Assembly (NCBI GenBank): GCA_964469935.1
Contig: CAYXZQ010000005.1
Coordinates: 1-57,670, forward strand
Reading direction: 5' to 3'
Origin: CAYXZQ01 sp964469935
GTDB taxonomy: Archaea > Nanobdellota > Nanobdellia > Woesearchaeales > DSVV01
Length of the DNA stretch: 57,670 nucleotides
In this document: one piece after another, positions 46,520-56,477 of the stretch
How positions within the stretch are numbered: the first letter of the stretch is position 1
How the letters are laid out: the number at the start of each line of letters is the position of its first letter
The notes under the pieces: model-generated
Told to the model about the DNA's origin: nothing
Databases searched by the model: none
The model's input: the letters and a program-made list of their open reading frames with translations, nothing else
Translations under genes and position numbers: made by a program

Positions 46520-49360
46520 ATGGGACATGAGATCATGAAAGGACTGAAAGCAAACAAAACAAGAACAGGCGCAATATGCCTGGTGATCCTGCTGCTCTTC
46601 ATAGTCCTTACTCTCGATTGCGCAGCTGCTTACGATTACACAGTCAGGATTAACGAGACTTCACTTCCCTATTCAGGTGAGCTGGCATTCGACGTTACAG
46701 GCCATAACCAGACAGTAAATATCGGGTACGGCAGGTTCCTCTCAGGCCCGACGTCGGTCGAGCTTGCTAACGGGACAAGAAGGACAATAGTAGGGCTTGT
46801 CCATGTCCCGTCTGATTTTTACGGGTCCGGCTACACCTCGTCGATAAACCTGTCTGACAATGTCTCATATTCGGTCAGGTTCAGCATAGTCGACAACGTG
46901 TATTTCGACCTCATCACAGGCCCGCAATGCTTTGTCGGAACACCCCATGAGATAATCCCGGAGGCCCCGGTCAACTCGACGCTCTCGATCAGGATAAACG
47001 GGAAATATGTCCAGTGGTCCGGCGAGCCCATCTTGTACTATACCCCTGCGACAAAAGGCCCCTACACGATGATTGCGGATTTCTCGTACAGGAACCATAC
47101 CCAGAGGGTCCTGAAGAACTTCACTGCCTACGATGCCCTGGGATGCAGCATCAGCTCGAAGGCAAAGGCAGAGAAGAACGAGACCGTCCAGTTCTCAGGC
47201 GCAGGGACCGGAGGCATGGGCGGGATGTCGTATTCGTGGGACTTCGGGGACAGGAAGACGTCATCGGTCAAGACGCCGTCCCATGCTTACCAGAAGGCCG
47301 GCAGATACAAGGTTGAGCTCAAAGTGGCAGACAATGAGGGCAACAAGGCCAAATGCACCAGGGATGTGGAAGTGACCGAGCCTGCCTACAGCATCACAGT
47401 CATCCTTTCGGCCGATGATACGGGGACTCTTCTGGGAGATGCAAATGTCACCCTCGACAGGACGACGGAGAAGTCGAACGTCGACGGGATGGCGAAATTT
47501 TCAGAAGTCACCTCGGGAAGCTACGAATTGGGAATCGAGAAGGCCGGTTTCTACTCATATTCAAGGAAGATATCGGTTTCGGCCGATGCAGTCCTGCACG
47601 TGAACCTCTCAAGGGTCAAAGAGGCTGCAAAGCCGGTGCCCTCTATCGAGCTTCTGTACCCGTCAGACGGCTATGTGACAAGGGAGGAAGTGTCGGATTT
47701 CAGATTCAGGGCTACCTCTGACACCCCCATAAAGTATTGCTACCTCCTCTACAACGACATCGCTTTCCTGGGCTACAAGATACGCGGCGAGATAGACTCG
47801 CCCAAGAGCGGTAAGGAGTATTCCTTCAGCATGAACATGACCAACGGAGATTTCAAGTGGGGTGTCGAATGCGAGAACAGTGACGGGACCGGCATGAGCG
47901 ATGAGAGAAACATCACAGTAGAGGGCCTTGCAGAGGCGCCGAAACATGCATCTCTGAATGAGGAGGCCAAAAAAGCCGTGAATGAATCAGGGTTCAAGGC
48001 CAACCTGACCGAGTTATCATCAGCCCTCCAGGAGATTGCCGATGCCGAGAAGAAATTCGAATCGTCAGGGAGCCAGGTGAGGGAGGTCTTTGACATGATG
48101 GGCTTCCAGACAGTGCTGGACAAGGGAAGGGCGGACATATCCAAGGTCAGGCAGGAGATGGACGACCTGGAGAACCTTCAGATCGCGGATTCAGACAAGA
48201 AGAAGAAAGCGGGTGAGTTTTTGGCCGACTTCCATAAGACCAGTTCGCATGTGCCTGTGAGCATCACCATAACCGGTGAGCAGACATACGACATCGATGC
48301 CCCGGGCGTCAATGTGACGGAGGCTGTGGACAAGTACCTGAGATGGAAGGGCTACAACCTGTCAAAAAGGCAGTACGACAAGTATGTGAAAAACGTGAAG
48401 GATGCCCAGGAGAGCCTCAAAATCAGGGCAGGGGTCATCAATGCCAGGATATTGTTTCTCGACGGCTCAGCCACCAACTACAGCTTTGTCAGAAAGGAAG
48501 TCGAGGCAGACGATGTCCGGGGCGGAGTTTTCATTGAACTCATCCCCAAATCGGTCGCCACGAGCATAAACCAGGTGACGTTCTCTGCGCCGTTCGAGCT
48601 TGTGGAGAAGGACCCAGTCGCCAGGCTCTACCTCGACAACCAGAGCAGCTTCAACTATTATGTCAAAAAAAAAGTGCCCCTTGAAGAGCTGAAGAAGGTC
48701 CAGTCCGTCGTGGTCCTCGACCTAAACGACCCGCAGAACAGGATAACCGGGTTCTCCATCCTTGACACATCGACCCAGACCGGGAAGTTCTTCCTTGTCA
48801 TAGTGCTGCTCGGAGTGGTCCTCTCGGGTAACTATCTCATATTCTTCAGGGACAGGGAAGTGAGGCAGAGGATAATGGGAAGCATCAGGGGAGCTAGAGA
48901 GAGCCTGAGGCAGAGGACCCCAAACGATAAGCTGATGTTGATACTGAACAGCGTAATAGACCAGCTCAATGCAGGCGAGACAGAGAATGCCCTCGGCAGG
49001 TATTCACGGGTGCTCGAGCTCTACGATCTTGCAGACGCAGGTCTCAGGCAGGAGGTGAGGCCCATAATCGAGCACATGCTCCACGAGCTTGATGTATTCA
49101 ATCTCAACAGGATGATTGACGACGCCTACAGAAAGACCATAAGCGGGAGGAGCTATGAGGCCGCGGGCATCTACAACACGATTCTTGACACCATGGAGGA
49201 CCTCCCGTCAGGCTTCAAGGGCAAGGTCAGCAGCAAGCTGGGCTCGCTCAACGTCGCGATGGACATCCACAGGCTCAAGTCACATCTCCCGATTGGCGGC
49301 GATGACGGGAATGTCGATGATTCGCTGTTCAGGGTCGGAAGACGGGAGGCGGACAGATGA
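46520..49360 (+). CDS. Large surface protein: PKD + carboxypeptidase-regulatory-like domains, C-terminal membrane anchor
   Basis: The 946-residue protein has a signal segment (TGAICLVILLLFIVLTLDCA), beta-rich N-glycosylated sequence, then a PKD domain at ~210-290 (YSWDFGDRKTSSVKTPSHAY). A carboxypeptidase-regulatory-like beta domain follows at ~292-368 (TTEKSNVDGMAKFSEVTSGS). A Glu/Lys helical stalk lies at ~470-560, another beta domain at ~590-745, a transmembrane helix at ~757-778 (FFLVIVLLGVVLSG) and a ~165-residue cytoplasmic helical domain. The inward tail suggests the protein links the envelope to something cytoplasmic. Start could be 46520 or ATG 46535. Confidence 0.8.
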   Translation: MGHEIMKGLKANKTRTGAICLVILLLFIVLTLDCAAAYDYTVRINETSLPYSGELAFDVTGHNQTVNIGYGRFLSGPTSVELANGTRRTIVGLVHVPSDFYGSGYTSSINLSDNVSYSVRFSIVDNVYFDLITGPQCFVGTPHEIIPEAPVNSTLSIRINGKYVQWSGEPILYYTPATKGPYTMIADFSYRNHTQRVLKNFTAYDALGCSISSKAKAEKNETVQFSGAGTGGMGGMSYSWDFGDRKTSSVKTPSHAYQKAGRYKVELKVADNEGNKAKCTRDVEVTEPAYSITVILSADDTGTLLGDANVTLDRTTEKSNVDGMAKFSEVTSGSYELGIEKAGFYSYSRKISVSADAVLHVNLSRVKEAAKPVPSIELLYPSDGYVTREEVSDFRFRATSDTPIKYCYLLYNDIAFLGYKIRGEIDSPKSGKEYSFSMNMTNGDFKWGVECENSDGTGMSDERNITVEGLAEAPKHASLNEEAKKAVNESGFKANLTELSSALQEIADAEKKFESSGSQVREVFDMMGFQTVLDKGRADISKVRQEMDDLENLQIADSDKKKKAGEFLADFHKTSSHVPVSITITGEQTYDIDAPGVNVTEAVDKYLRWKGYNLSKRQYDKYVKNVKDAQESLKIRAGVINARILFLDGSATNYSFVRKEVEADDVRGGVFIELIPKSVATSINQVTFSAPFELVEKDPVARLYLDNQSSFNYYVKKKVPLEELKKVQSVVVLDLNDPQNRITGFSILDTSTQTGKFFLVIVLLGVVLSGNYLIFFRDREVRQRIMGSIRGARESLRQRTPNDKLMLILNSVIDQLNAGETENALGRYSRVLELYDLADAGLRQEVRPIIEHMLHELDVFNLNRMIDDAYRKTISGRSYEAAGIYNTILDTMEDLPSGFKGKVSSKLGSLNVAMDIHRLKSHLPIGGDDGNVDDSLFRVGRREADR

Positions 49361-49494
49361 CTTTGAAAAAAACAGCCGATGCCGTGCAGGGGAATTCATG
49401 GAAGCGCCATCCAACCGGAGTGAAGCCGGCCCGAGCAAGACCACTCCTGAGTAAAGAACAAGATATTTATATGATGCCTACCAGTAGACAGGCA

Positions 49495-52188
49495 ATGAAG
49501 AAGGCAGTCGCATTGCTTTTGCTGCTGATGCTTGCCATGGTAATGGTCCCGGCAGTGTTTTCAGCAGAGATGAAGGGAGGGGACATATACCTCGTAAGGC
49601 CGAATTCCCCCTATATCGACAATTCGTACGTGCCGTCGGAATACATCTCTGTGGACGACCTGGACTTCTATACATGCATCGAGGAGAAGGACATCCCGGT
49701 GAAATCCACGGTGATCTGTCTCGACGACAACAGCTTTAAGGACATCCCGATGACCAAGTGGCTCGACACAGGGAACTGCTACATAGGGACCTATAATCTT
49801 GACGGCAAGGACTGCAGGAAGATGGTCATCCAGTCAGTCTACACCAAGGACAAGGAGACAGTTACCCTCAGGAAGGAGATCAAGGTCAACAGGATATCGT
49901 CGATACTTGACCTTGTCGCAAGGAACCAGTACAGCGACGGGGGATGGAGGGACGCCATAGCCACTGCATCAGGCATATGGGTTCTGTCGAATTATCCAAA
50001 GATATACGCAGACCAGATCGAGAAGGGCCTGCAGTGGCTCAAGCTCAACAGGAACAATGACGAGAAATGCTGGCCCGATGAGGACTGCAGCGTCACCGAG
50101 ACCGCGAAGATACTTGCCTACCTGACGTTTGCAGGGGTCAACGACTCCTACAGGGTCATGCACGACGGCATCGTATACCTGGAGAACAACCAGAATTTTT
50201 ATCAGGACGGGGAGACCTGGAACCTGACCATAAAGCCGTTCGAGTCAGGTATCACCGACTGCATAATATCATACAAGAACAACCTCTACAACAAGGACAA
50301 TTTCACACTTCAGGAAGGCAAGGTGGCGGCATACAAGATAAACCCCGTGCCCTCCCAGATGCTCTATGTCATCTGCGACCAGAATTTCCAGGCCAACCTG
50401 ACGACCCCTGACCACGACCAGGTGTTCATCTACGAGGGCGACAATCTCAGCTATACGACCCCATATAACTGCTGGAGCAGGGACCAGAAATGGGGCAAGT
50501 GCGACCTGTCAACGACCCTTCTCGCGACGATGACAAACATTTCCGATAAGAACAAGGACCTTGCCCTCGAATACCTTGACAGCCAGCTGAGGTCTGAACG
50601 TTCGGGCGAGATGTACATCGGCCCTGACAAGAACGTCACTGACGCTGCTCTCTATGCATATGTCAGGGACAACCAGAACATCACCTCCTGGCTGAGATAC
50701 AAGCAGAACAACGACGGGAGCTGGGGCAACGGCACGAGCCAGGATGAGATAATCCCGACGGGCTTCAACATCCTGGGCCTGATGAGGTCCGGCTTCAACA
50801 GGACTAGCGAGGTCATCCGGGATGCTGAGGCCTGGGTCAATGAGAAGGAGCTGGGGTTCTCGCTAAACGAGACAAGCAAATACGAGGCATGGAACTCCAC
50901 AGAGAAGAACGCACATGCATTCATCGTCCTCAAGAACAATGCTAGGCCTGCCATCAAGTCTGATCCCATGCTGATAACGATCGACAAGGAGACCACCGAG
51001 GTGGACATATACAACCCCACGACGTTTGAGCTCGACGACATCTCCTTCGAGTTCTCAGACAACCTCAAGAGCCACCTGACGATCAATCCCAGGGATGAGA
51101 TACCCTCTTATTCGTACGTCAAGCAGGACATCACGAAAAAGTCAGGCGATACCGGGACGCTCTACGGCTATCTCTATGTCAAGAACCACGACGTTGAGAT
51201 AGGAAAGATCCCTGTTATGATAACTGACTTCCCGAAGATAGACATAAACCCTGCCCAGGACGACTACCTTGTCTTCGGGACCAAGGGAACTGCCTCGTTC
51301 ACCGTATCCAAGACCAGCCATACGTTCCAGTGCAGCCTTGCATGGGACGACCCTGACATATCATCCCAGAAAGACTATACCGTGAACAACAACAAGCTCT
51401 CTGTCGACCTGGTGTTCTCCAGCGCAGAGCGGCTCGAGAAGACCTACGCAGGGACGTTCAACTGCACAGCCCAGGGCCAGGAATATGACATCCCTGTCTC
51501 CGTCCGGGTGAGCAGGTACGAGACCTTCCCGTTCTCTGTCAAGCCGGAAAGCCTGTTTGTCAACAGCACCGGGCAGGACAGGTACATGATAATCCAGAAC
51601 CTGCTTGACGAGACCCTTGATGTGAGCATCGCGTTCATGAAGAACGAGCCGGATTTCGAGATTTCTAGAAAACAGGTCTCCATCGACCCGAATACCGATG
51701 TCAATGTATCCATCTACAACAATGTGCCTGAAAATGTCAACCTCACTGCAAGCGACGTCATCGAGGTGGCTGCTCTGGGGCAGAAGAAGGACGTGAATTT
51801 CAGGGCTGCTATCGTGGCAGTGCCCAAGAAGACATTCAGCCCGCTGCTGCTCTGGCTTATAATCGGGGTGATTGTGGTAGCTGTAGGGACCCTAGGCTAT
51901 CTCGGCTACAGGTACAGGGATACCCTGATGGGATATCTCAAGAAAGGGAGCAAGATCGATTCCATTAAGGTCAAGATAAAGAAGCTCGAGGAGAAGGAGA
52001 AGCATACCGCAGTGATGAACATGGTCAATATCCTCAGGATACTAAAGAAGGACGATGTCCAGATAAGGGCAAGGCTCAAGCAGGAGGGATTCTCGGATGA
52101 CGAGGTGGACAAGGCATTCGAGGTGTCAGGCGATGATGCCGGGGAGGGGGCCGAGGATAACACAGAGAACGACCTGTTCGCCACATGA
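49495..52188 (+). CDS. Surface protein with prenyltransferase/terpenoid-cyclase-like toroid repeats and C-terminal anchor
   Basis: The 897-residue protein has a clean signal peptide (MKKAVALLLLLMLAMVMVPA). Residues ~110-470 include the alpha/alpha toroid repeat signatures seen in squalene cyclases and complement-like proteins (ILDLVARNQYSDGGWRDAIA; WLRYKQNNDGSWGNGTSQDE). Beta domains follow, then a transmembrane helix at ~781-805 and an ~90-residue charged cytoplasmic tail ending in Asp/Glu. ATG 49495 lies ~28 nt after a GATATTTATATG box, so it is preferred to the longer frame at 49357 that overlaps the upstream gene. No cyclase Asp motif (DxDD) is seen, so binding rather than catalysis is likely. 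Confidence 0.75.
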   Translation: MKKAVALLLLLMLAMVMVPAVFSAEMKGGDIYLVRPNSPYIDNSYVPSEYISVDDLDFYTCIEEKDIPVKSTVICLDDNSFKDIPMTKWLDTGNCYIGTYNLDGKDCRKMVIQSVYTKDKETVTLRKEIKVNRISSILDLVARNQYSDGGWRDAIATASGIWVLSNYPKIYADQIEKGLQWLKLNRNNDEKCWPDEDCSVTETAKILAYLTFAGVNDSYRVMHDGIVYLENNQNFYQDGETWNLTIKPFESGITDCIISYKNNLYNKDNFTLQEGKVAAYKINPVPSQMLYVICDQNFQANLTTPDHDQVFIYEGDNLSYTTPYNCWSRDQKWGKCDLSTTLLATMTNISDKNKDLALEYLDSQLRSERSGEMYIGPDKNVTDAALYAYVRDNQNITSWLRYKQNNDGSWGNGTSQDEIIPTGFNILGLMRSGFNRTSEVIRDAEAWVNEKELGFSLNETSKYEAWNSTEKNAHAFIVLKNNARPAIKSDPMLITIDKETTEVDIYNPTTFELDDISFEFSDNLKSHLTINPRDEIPSYSYVKQDITKKSGDTGTLYGYLYVKNHDVEIGKIPVMITDFPKIDINPAQDDYLVFGTKGTASFTVSKTSHTFQCSLAWDDPDISSQKDYTVNNNKLSVDLVFSSAERLEKTYAGTFNCTAQGQEYDIPVSVRVSRYETFPFSVKPESLFVNSTGQDRYMIIQNLLDETLDVSIAFMKNEPDFEISRKQVSIDPNTDVNVSIYNNVPENVNLTASDVIEVAALGQKKDVNFRAAIVAVPKKTFSPLLLWLIIGVIVVAVGTLGYLGYRYRDTLMGYLKKGSKIDSIKVKIKKLEEKEKHTAVMNMVNILRILKKDDVQIRARLKQEGFSDDEVDKAFEVSGDDAGEGAEDNTENDLFAT

Positions 52189-52235
52189 TTCGCGCCTTCT
52201 CTGCCTCCTGGAGTATTATTTCTGCCGGCTGAGTG

Positions 52236-54104
52236 CTAGGATGACCAGCTGCCGTAGACCCTGCCCACCAGCTCTATATAGAATGCCGAGCTCCATGCCT
52301 GGGCAAGGGAGGCCTCCGAGGTCTGCTGCCCTGCCGAGCTGAGCTCTGAATGGAACCCTATGATGCCTCCGTAGAGGATGTCGTCGGTCGAGGCTGATAT
52401 GATCTTTTTGATGTGATCGCCGTAGGCCTTGCTGTCTATGTCATGCATGCATATCGCCGCAAGGTTGTTCAGGAAGTACCATGAGTCGCCCCTGTGGTAG
52501 CTCCTGTTGTCCTCGCCCGTGTACTTGTCTGAGAAATACTTATGGCCCCTGTCTATTGTCGCAAGCCCGCCCCAGTCGAGCCACAGGGATTCCAGCGCAC
52601 TGTCAAAGCATACCTTCCACTCGCTCTTCTGGAGGAGCCAGGGGTAGACATAGCAGGCGATGAATATGTTCGGCCTGACAGTCTCGTCGCCCATGCCGTC
52701 GAGAAGCATCGGCTTCTTGTAGAACTCGTGCCTGACCCTTCTCACAGTGACTTCCTCCAGCTCGGAGTATCTCTTTGCGCCGAGCTCGTTGTCTGTGAGG
52801 ATGCATAGCTTTGCCATGAGCCTGTACATGCAGAGCCTGAGCGCCTGTATCTCGATCCTGAAACCTTCTCTTAAGTCTTCCTTGTAGCCAGTGTCCATCC
52901 AGGTCTCGAGCGCGGAGTTTGCCGAGAGGCCCTCCTTCGTGTGCAGATTCAGCAGCCTGGCTATGGATTTCTTCAGCTGCTCCCTCATGAACACGAGTTC
53001 GTCATGTGAGATGAACTCGTTCAGCCGGCCTTTCTTTGCAAGACCGAGCAGCAGGTCCATGGTCCTTTTCCAGACCCACCCGACGCCGTCAGCGCTTCCG
53101 AGCATGGAGTCGGGCCGCCTGTTGGGCATCCTCCCGTCGTCGAGTATGTTCCCGATGTTCCGGAAGAGGATATCCTTGGCCTCCGAATATCGCTCCTCGG
53201 AAATGAGCGAAGAGAGCGACATGGCCTCATCCCTTGTCCAGAACTGAGCAAACCAGGGATATCCGGCAATCATCCCTGTCTCGCCGTTCGTTGTGGTGAT
53301 CACGAAGCTCTCGATTGAATTTATGCTGGCCTTGCATGCGAGCTGTATGCCCAGGTCCGCGCCTTCCAGTTTCCCGGAGAGCTTTGTCTTGACATAGTTT
53401 TCCTTCGATTTTTTGATGAACTCGAAATTCTCCCATGAATGCCCGGCATTCCTTATTGCCTCGTCCTTGTCATCAGAATAAGAGAAGACAAGCTTTCTTG
53501 AACCGTCGATCTTCAGCTTTAGTGCCCTGTAGACGTACATGTCAAAGGGAGGTGAGCCCCTTTTTTCGTCAGACTCGTAATGCGTTCTCTCCCATATGCC
53601 TGTCTTCTCATACTCGCCGACTCCCCTTATCGCGACGAAAATCCTGTATGATGCTTCGGTAAGGCTGCTGTCCTTGTATTTTGTGTATTCCACGATGATA
53701 GCGTCTCCCTGGCTGTATATGTCGTATATCCTGCCCTGGTCGTGGTAGTCGTGCATCTTCCTGCAGTCGAGCACGAGCTCTGCAAATCCGTTGAAGCCGC
53801 CCACCTCGTAAAGCAGCGTGTCCGTGTGGTTTGTGAAGAAAGTCTCCCTTGCCTTGCCGCTCACGCGGTCGATGCTGAAGAAGTTGTTTTCCAGGGTGTC
53901 CGGCTCTGATGCGAGGAGGCGGATGCTGTCTATCGCCTTGAAATAGCTGAAATCCCTGGCGAAATGGACCCCCTGGAACCTGCTCGTGTTCTGGCCTGTT
54001 CCGAGGAAAGCAAATCCCCCTGACTTGTTGGTTAGAAGGAATCCCCGGCTTCCTTCGACATTCCTCTTGACTGCGGCATCCTCAAAGACATGGGAGATTA
54101 GCAT
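52236..54104 (-). CDS. Amylo-alpha-1,6-glucosidase-like (glycogen debranching) glycoside hydrolase
   Basis: The 622-residue protein has an N-terminal beta-sandwich (GFLLTNKSGGFAFLGTGQNT) and a C-terminal (alpha/alpha)6 barrel. Barrel motifs are GYPWFAQFWTRDEAMSL, GRMPNRRPD, SALETWMDTG and HRGDSWYFLNNLAAI. GQQTSEASLAQAWSS near the end holds the likely catalytic Glu. In GH133-type enzymes the first motif reads WFGRDT; here it is WTRDE, a conservative change. It trims branched alpha-glucans. It is downstream of and 6 bases from a sugar nucleotidyltransferase gene, so glucan turnover or storage is the probable theme. Confidence 0.85.
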   Translation of the reverse strand: MLISHVFEDAAVKRNVEGSRGFLLTNKSGGFAFLGTGQNTSRFQGVHFARDFSYFKAIDSIRLLASEPDTLENNFFSIDRVSGKARETFFTNHTDTLLYEVGGFNGFAELVLDCRKMHDYHDQGRIYDIYSQGDAIIVEYTKYKDSSLTEASYRIFVAIRGVGEYEKTGIWERTHYESDEKRGSPPFDMYVYRALKLKIDGSRKLVFSYSDDKDEAIRNAGHSWENFEFIKKSKENYVKTKLSGKLEGADLGIQLACKASINSIESFVITTTNGETGMIAGYPWFAQFWTRDEAMSLSSLISEERYSEAKDILFRNIGNILDDGRMPNRRPDSMLGSADGVGWVWKRTMDLLLGLAKKGRLNEFISHDELVFMREQLKKSIARLLNLHTKEGLSANSALETWMDTGYKEDLREGFRIEIQALRLCMYRLMAKLCILTDNELGAKRYSELEEVTVRRVRHEFYKKPMLLDGMGDETVRPNIFIACYVYPWLLQKSEWKVCFDSALESLWLDWGGLATIDRGHKYFSDKYTGEDNRSYHRGDSWYFLNNLAAICMHDIDSKAYGDHIKKIISASTDDILYGGIIGFHSELSSAGQQTSEASLAQAWSSAFYIELVGRVYGSWSS

Positions 54105-54110
54105 GTTCCT

Positions 54111-54848
54111 TCAGCTGCTGTATCTCTCATTGGCTTTCTCGTACTCTTCCTTGCTCCCGATATCCACCCATCCTTCTGAGAAGGCTAGGCCGTATACCCT
54201 GCTCTCGCTGCTGAGGAAGCGTATCATCTCGCCTATGTTGTCCGGGATGGTGTCGTTGAAAAATTTTTCCCTCAGGAGCCCGAGGTCTTCTTTGCTAATC
54301 ATGTATATGGCTGTTGCCGTGAGGCTTGATTTTGGCTCAGGGGGCTTCTCCTCGAAATCCACTATCTTGTTGTCGTCGTCGATAAGGACGACACCGTACT
54401 TGTTGGCCAGCTTCTCCTTCTCTTTGAGATCGTACAGGGCCAAAACCGAGGCTTTCTTCTCCCTGAACAGGCCATGAAGCTTGCTCATCGAGAACTCGAA
54501 CAGGTTGTCGCCCGCGACCACCATGAGGTCCTCATCTATTCCCTCCTTCTCTACGACGAACTTGAGGTCGCCCACGGCGCCCAGCCTGTCTTCGTTAGTC
54601 ATGGTCCCGTCGTTAAGCACTTTTATCATGACGTCCGAGGCGTATCCCTCTTCCCATCTTTTGAAATTCTCATAGAACTTGTTGTTTGTCACGACATATA
54701 TGCCGTCGACATCGTCTACCTCATTGATTCTGTCGATGATGTATTCCATCATCGGTTTTCCCCCCACCGGAAGGAGCGGCTTCGGCCTGTCCAGCGTGAG
54801 CGGATAGAGCCTTGTCGCGTATCCTGCTGCAAGTATTATGGCTTTCAT
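54111..54848 (-). CDS. Sugar-1-phosphate nucleotidyltransferase
   Basis: The 245-residue enzyme activates a hexose 1-phosphate with UTP or dTTP. The complete signature IILAAGYATRLYPLTLDRPK followed by PLLPVGGKPMMEYIID is present. VVAGDNLFEFS holds the metal-binding Asp, and YGVVLIDDDNKIVDFEEKP, TATAIYMIS and GWVDIGSKEEYEKA complete it. In contrast to the RHH-fused homologue at 23384, the nucleotide loop is intact. A minus-strand TTTATAAAATA box lies ~28 nt before the start. It forms a two-gene operon with the debranching-like glucosidase. Confidence 0.88.
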   Translation of the reverse strand: MKAIILAAGYATRLYPLTLDRPKPLLPVGGKPMMEYIIDRINEVDDVDGIYVVTNNKFYENFKRWEEGYASDVMIKVLNDGTMTNEDRLGAVGDLKFVVEKEGIDEDLMVVAGDNLFEFSMSKLHGLFREKKASVLALYDLKEKEKLANKYGVVLIDDDNKIVDFEEKPPEPKSSLTATAIYMISKEDLGLLREKFFNDTIPDNIGEMIRFLSSESRVYGLAFSEGWVDIGSKEEYEKANERYSS

Positions 54849-54871
54849 TGTCAGGAATCGGTTGAAGGCGT

Positions 54872-54937
54872 ATTTTATAAATTTTATTGTTGATTAGAGG
54901 GGGTAACGCAGCAGTAGTAGTAAATCTTTTTATATAC
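54872..54937. promoter_or_regulatory. Divergent promoters, nucleotidyltransferase / surface protein
   Basis: Minus-strand TTTATAAAATA (54872-54884) is ~28 nt from ATG 54848. Plus-strand CTTTTTATATACC (54926-54938) is ~36 nt from ATG 54968, leaving a ~10-nt leader. Confidence 0.5.
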
Positions 54938-54967
54938 CTGGGGAAATAATGTTTACGGGTATTACAT

Positions 54968-56254
54968 ATGCGTGGGAAACTGAGGTTTTCACTAGTGCTG
55001 ATTCTGATAGCTGCAGCAGTCATCATCGTTCCGTTCGCGGCTCCCGAGCTGACTGTCAACCCCCAGAAATACGACATAAGCAAGCCTGATTTCAACAAGA
55101 CCTACAATGTCATAATCACCCTTATAAATCCTGACACTGAGGGCTACGACATGCATGCAGTGGTCGACAAGGAATCGTCCTACCTCGCGGGATACGTCCA
55201 CATTGATCCCGTGCTGTTCAGGATGGAGCCTCTCCAGAAGAAGAACATACAGCTCTCCCTCACGATCCCGGACACTATATCGCCTGAAAAGCACACCCTC
55301 TACCTTGATTTCATGTCTGCAAATAGGATGCTAGGCAGGTTCCAGCTCAGCTTCACTGTCTCCGGGAAGCAGGTAGAGGCCCTCGTGCTCGAGAAGGTCA
55401 CGTCAGCGGCCCAGGAAGGCCAGAGCATGGTATATTTCAATTTCCAGGTCAAGAACACCGGGAATGTCATCGCCAGGGGAAGCCCGATTGTGGAGATATA
55501 CAGGGACGGCAGCCTGCTGGACACCTTCGGCGACGAGAGCAGCCTTATAATAATGCCCGGTCAGGAGTACAACCTCTCCCTTCTCTACGACACCACTAAT
55601 GATGAGCCGGGCGAGTACGGGTACGCTGCGAAATTCAGCTATAACGGTCTCGAGACGAACTATACCCGCGGAACCTTCGCAGTGAGCAAAAAGCCGGAAA
55701 GCCAGTCTGCCGAAGAGAGGGATGTTCCTGAAGGCGGGACTCTGGAATACGATATCCGGCTGAGCAATCCCGGCCAGAAGCTGTCTTTCTACAGCATAAC
55801 CTACAACATGACAGGACAGAATGTCTCAGGCAAGGCAGAGGGCGAGATGCAGGGAAAGGAAAAGACAGTCAGCTTTGAGATTGACACGTCGCACCTTCCT
55901 CCAGGCACCTACGACCTGGATCTGGGAATAAGGCATGGTGAGAGGCTTGAGAATTACGAGCAGAGGGAGGTGGAGGTGACTGTCACGTCAGGCAGGAGCC
56001 AGCTCCTCACAGGATTGATCATTGCCTCATTCCTCCTCATCGGGGCCGGCGGCGTGCTCTTCGCCTGGAAGAGGAAGAAGGTTCCAGGCCCGGCTGATCT
56101 CGTCGCATCGATCGAAAATGACATGGCGGTGCTCACCGGCTCGTTCGATAGCCTCGAGCATTCCATGAAATCGATGACCAGGGATATAGGGAAGTTCATA
56201 ACAGAGTCGAACCATTGGCTCGCGCACCAGGGGTACAAGCATGGATTCAGATGA
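54968..56254 (+). CDS. Surface protein with Ig-like/NEW3-CARDB-type domains and C-terminal anchor
   Basis: The 428-residue protein has a signal peptide (FSLVLILIAAAVIIVPFAAP) and three Ig-like beta domains (NVIITLINPDTEGYDMHAVV; MVYFNFQVKNTGNVIARGSP; LEYDIRLSNPGQKLSFYSIT) of the kind found in CARDB/NEW3 modules. A transmembrane helix at ~346-368 (LTGLIIASFLLIGAGGVLF) and a ~55-residue cytoplasmic tail (LVASIENDMAVLTGSFDSLE) follow. The topology matches the two bigger surface proteins upstream. Its stop overlaps a 52-residue coiled-coil gene, a likely cytoplasmic partner. Confidence 0.78.
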   Translation: MRGKLRFSLVLILIAAAVIIVPFAAPELTVNPQKYDISKPDFNKTYNVIITLINPDTEGYDMHAVVDKESSYLAGYVHIDPVLFRMEPLQKKNIQLSLTIPDTISPEKHTLYLDFMSANRMLGRFQLSFTVSGKQVEALVLEKVTSAAQEGQSMVYFNFQVKNTGNVIARGSPIVEIYRDGSLLDTFGDESSLIIMPGQEYNLSLLYDTTNDEPGEYGYAAKFSYNGLETNYTRGTFAVSKKPESQSAEERDVPEGGTLEYDIRLSNPGQKLSFYSITYNMTGQNVSGKAEGEMQGKEKTVSFEIDTSHLPPGTYDLDLGIRHGERLENYEQREVEVTVTSGRSQLLTGLIIASFLLIGAGGVLFAWKRKKVPGPADLVASIENDMAVLTGSFDSLEHSMKSMTRDIGKFITESNHWLAHQGYKHGFR

Positions 56255-56399
56255 GAGGATAAAGCACCTCGAAGAGGAGGTGAAGAAGCTCAGGGAGAGA
56301 GAGAAGAAGCTCGAGCATGACCTGGGCCTCTACAGGCAGATATTTTCCCACCTCAGGCAGCAGTTCGAGGACATGAAGAAGGAGCTCCTGAAGAGATAG
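56241..56399 (+). CDS. Small coiled-coil protein, 52 aa
   Basis: The frame MDSDERIKHLEEEVKKLRER continues as an uninterrupted heptad coiled coil (KKLEHDLGLYRQIFSHLRQQ, then FEDMKKELLKR). It overlaps the preceding surface-protein gene by 14 bases, so it is translated with it. It is short enough to be missed by gene callers. A cytoplasmic partner for the anchored protein's tail is inferred. Confidence 0.65.
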   Translation: MDSDERIKHLEEEVKKLREREKKLEHDLGLYRQIFSHLRQQFEDMKKELLKR

Positions 56400-56477
56400 T
56401 ACCCGTTCTTTGCTTATTGATGGTATAGTCTAAAAATTCTTCATTACGTGAATTCAAATGGTTTTGAATGCTGTTTC

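Noticed and set aside
49357..49494. N-terminal extension of the toroid-repeat surface protein
   Set aside because: The extension overlaps the upstream gene and the TATA box, and it would bury the signal peptide that begins at 49495.
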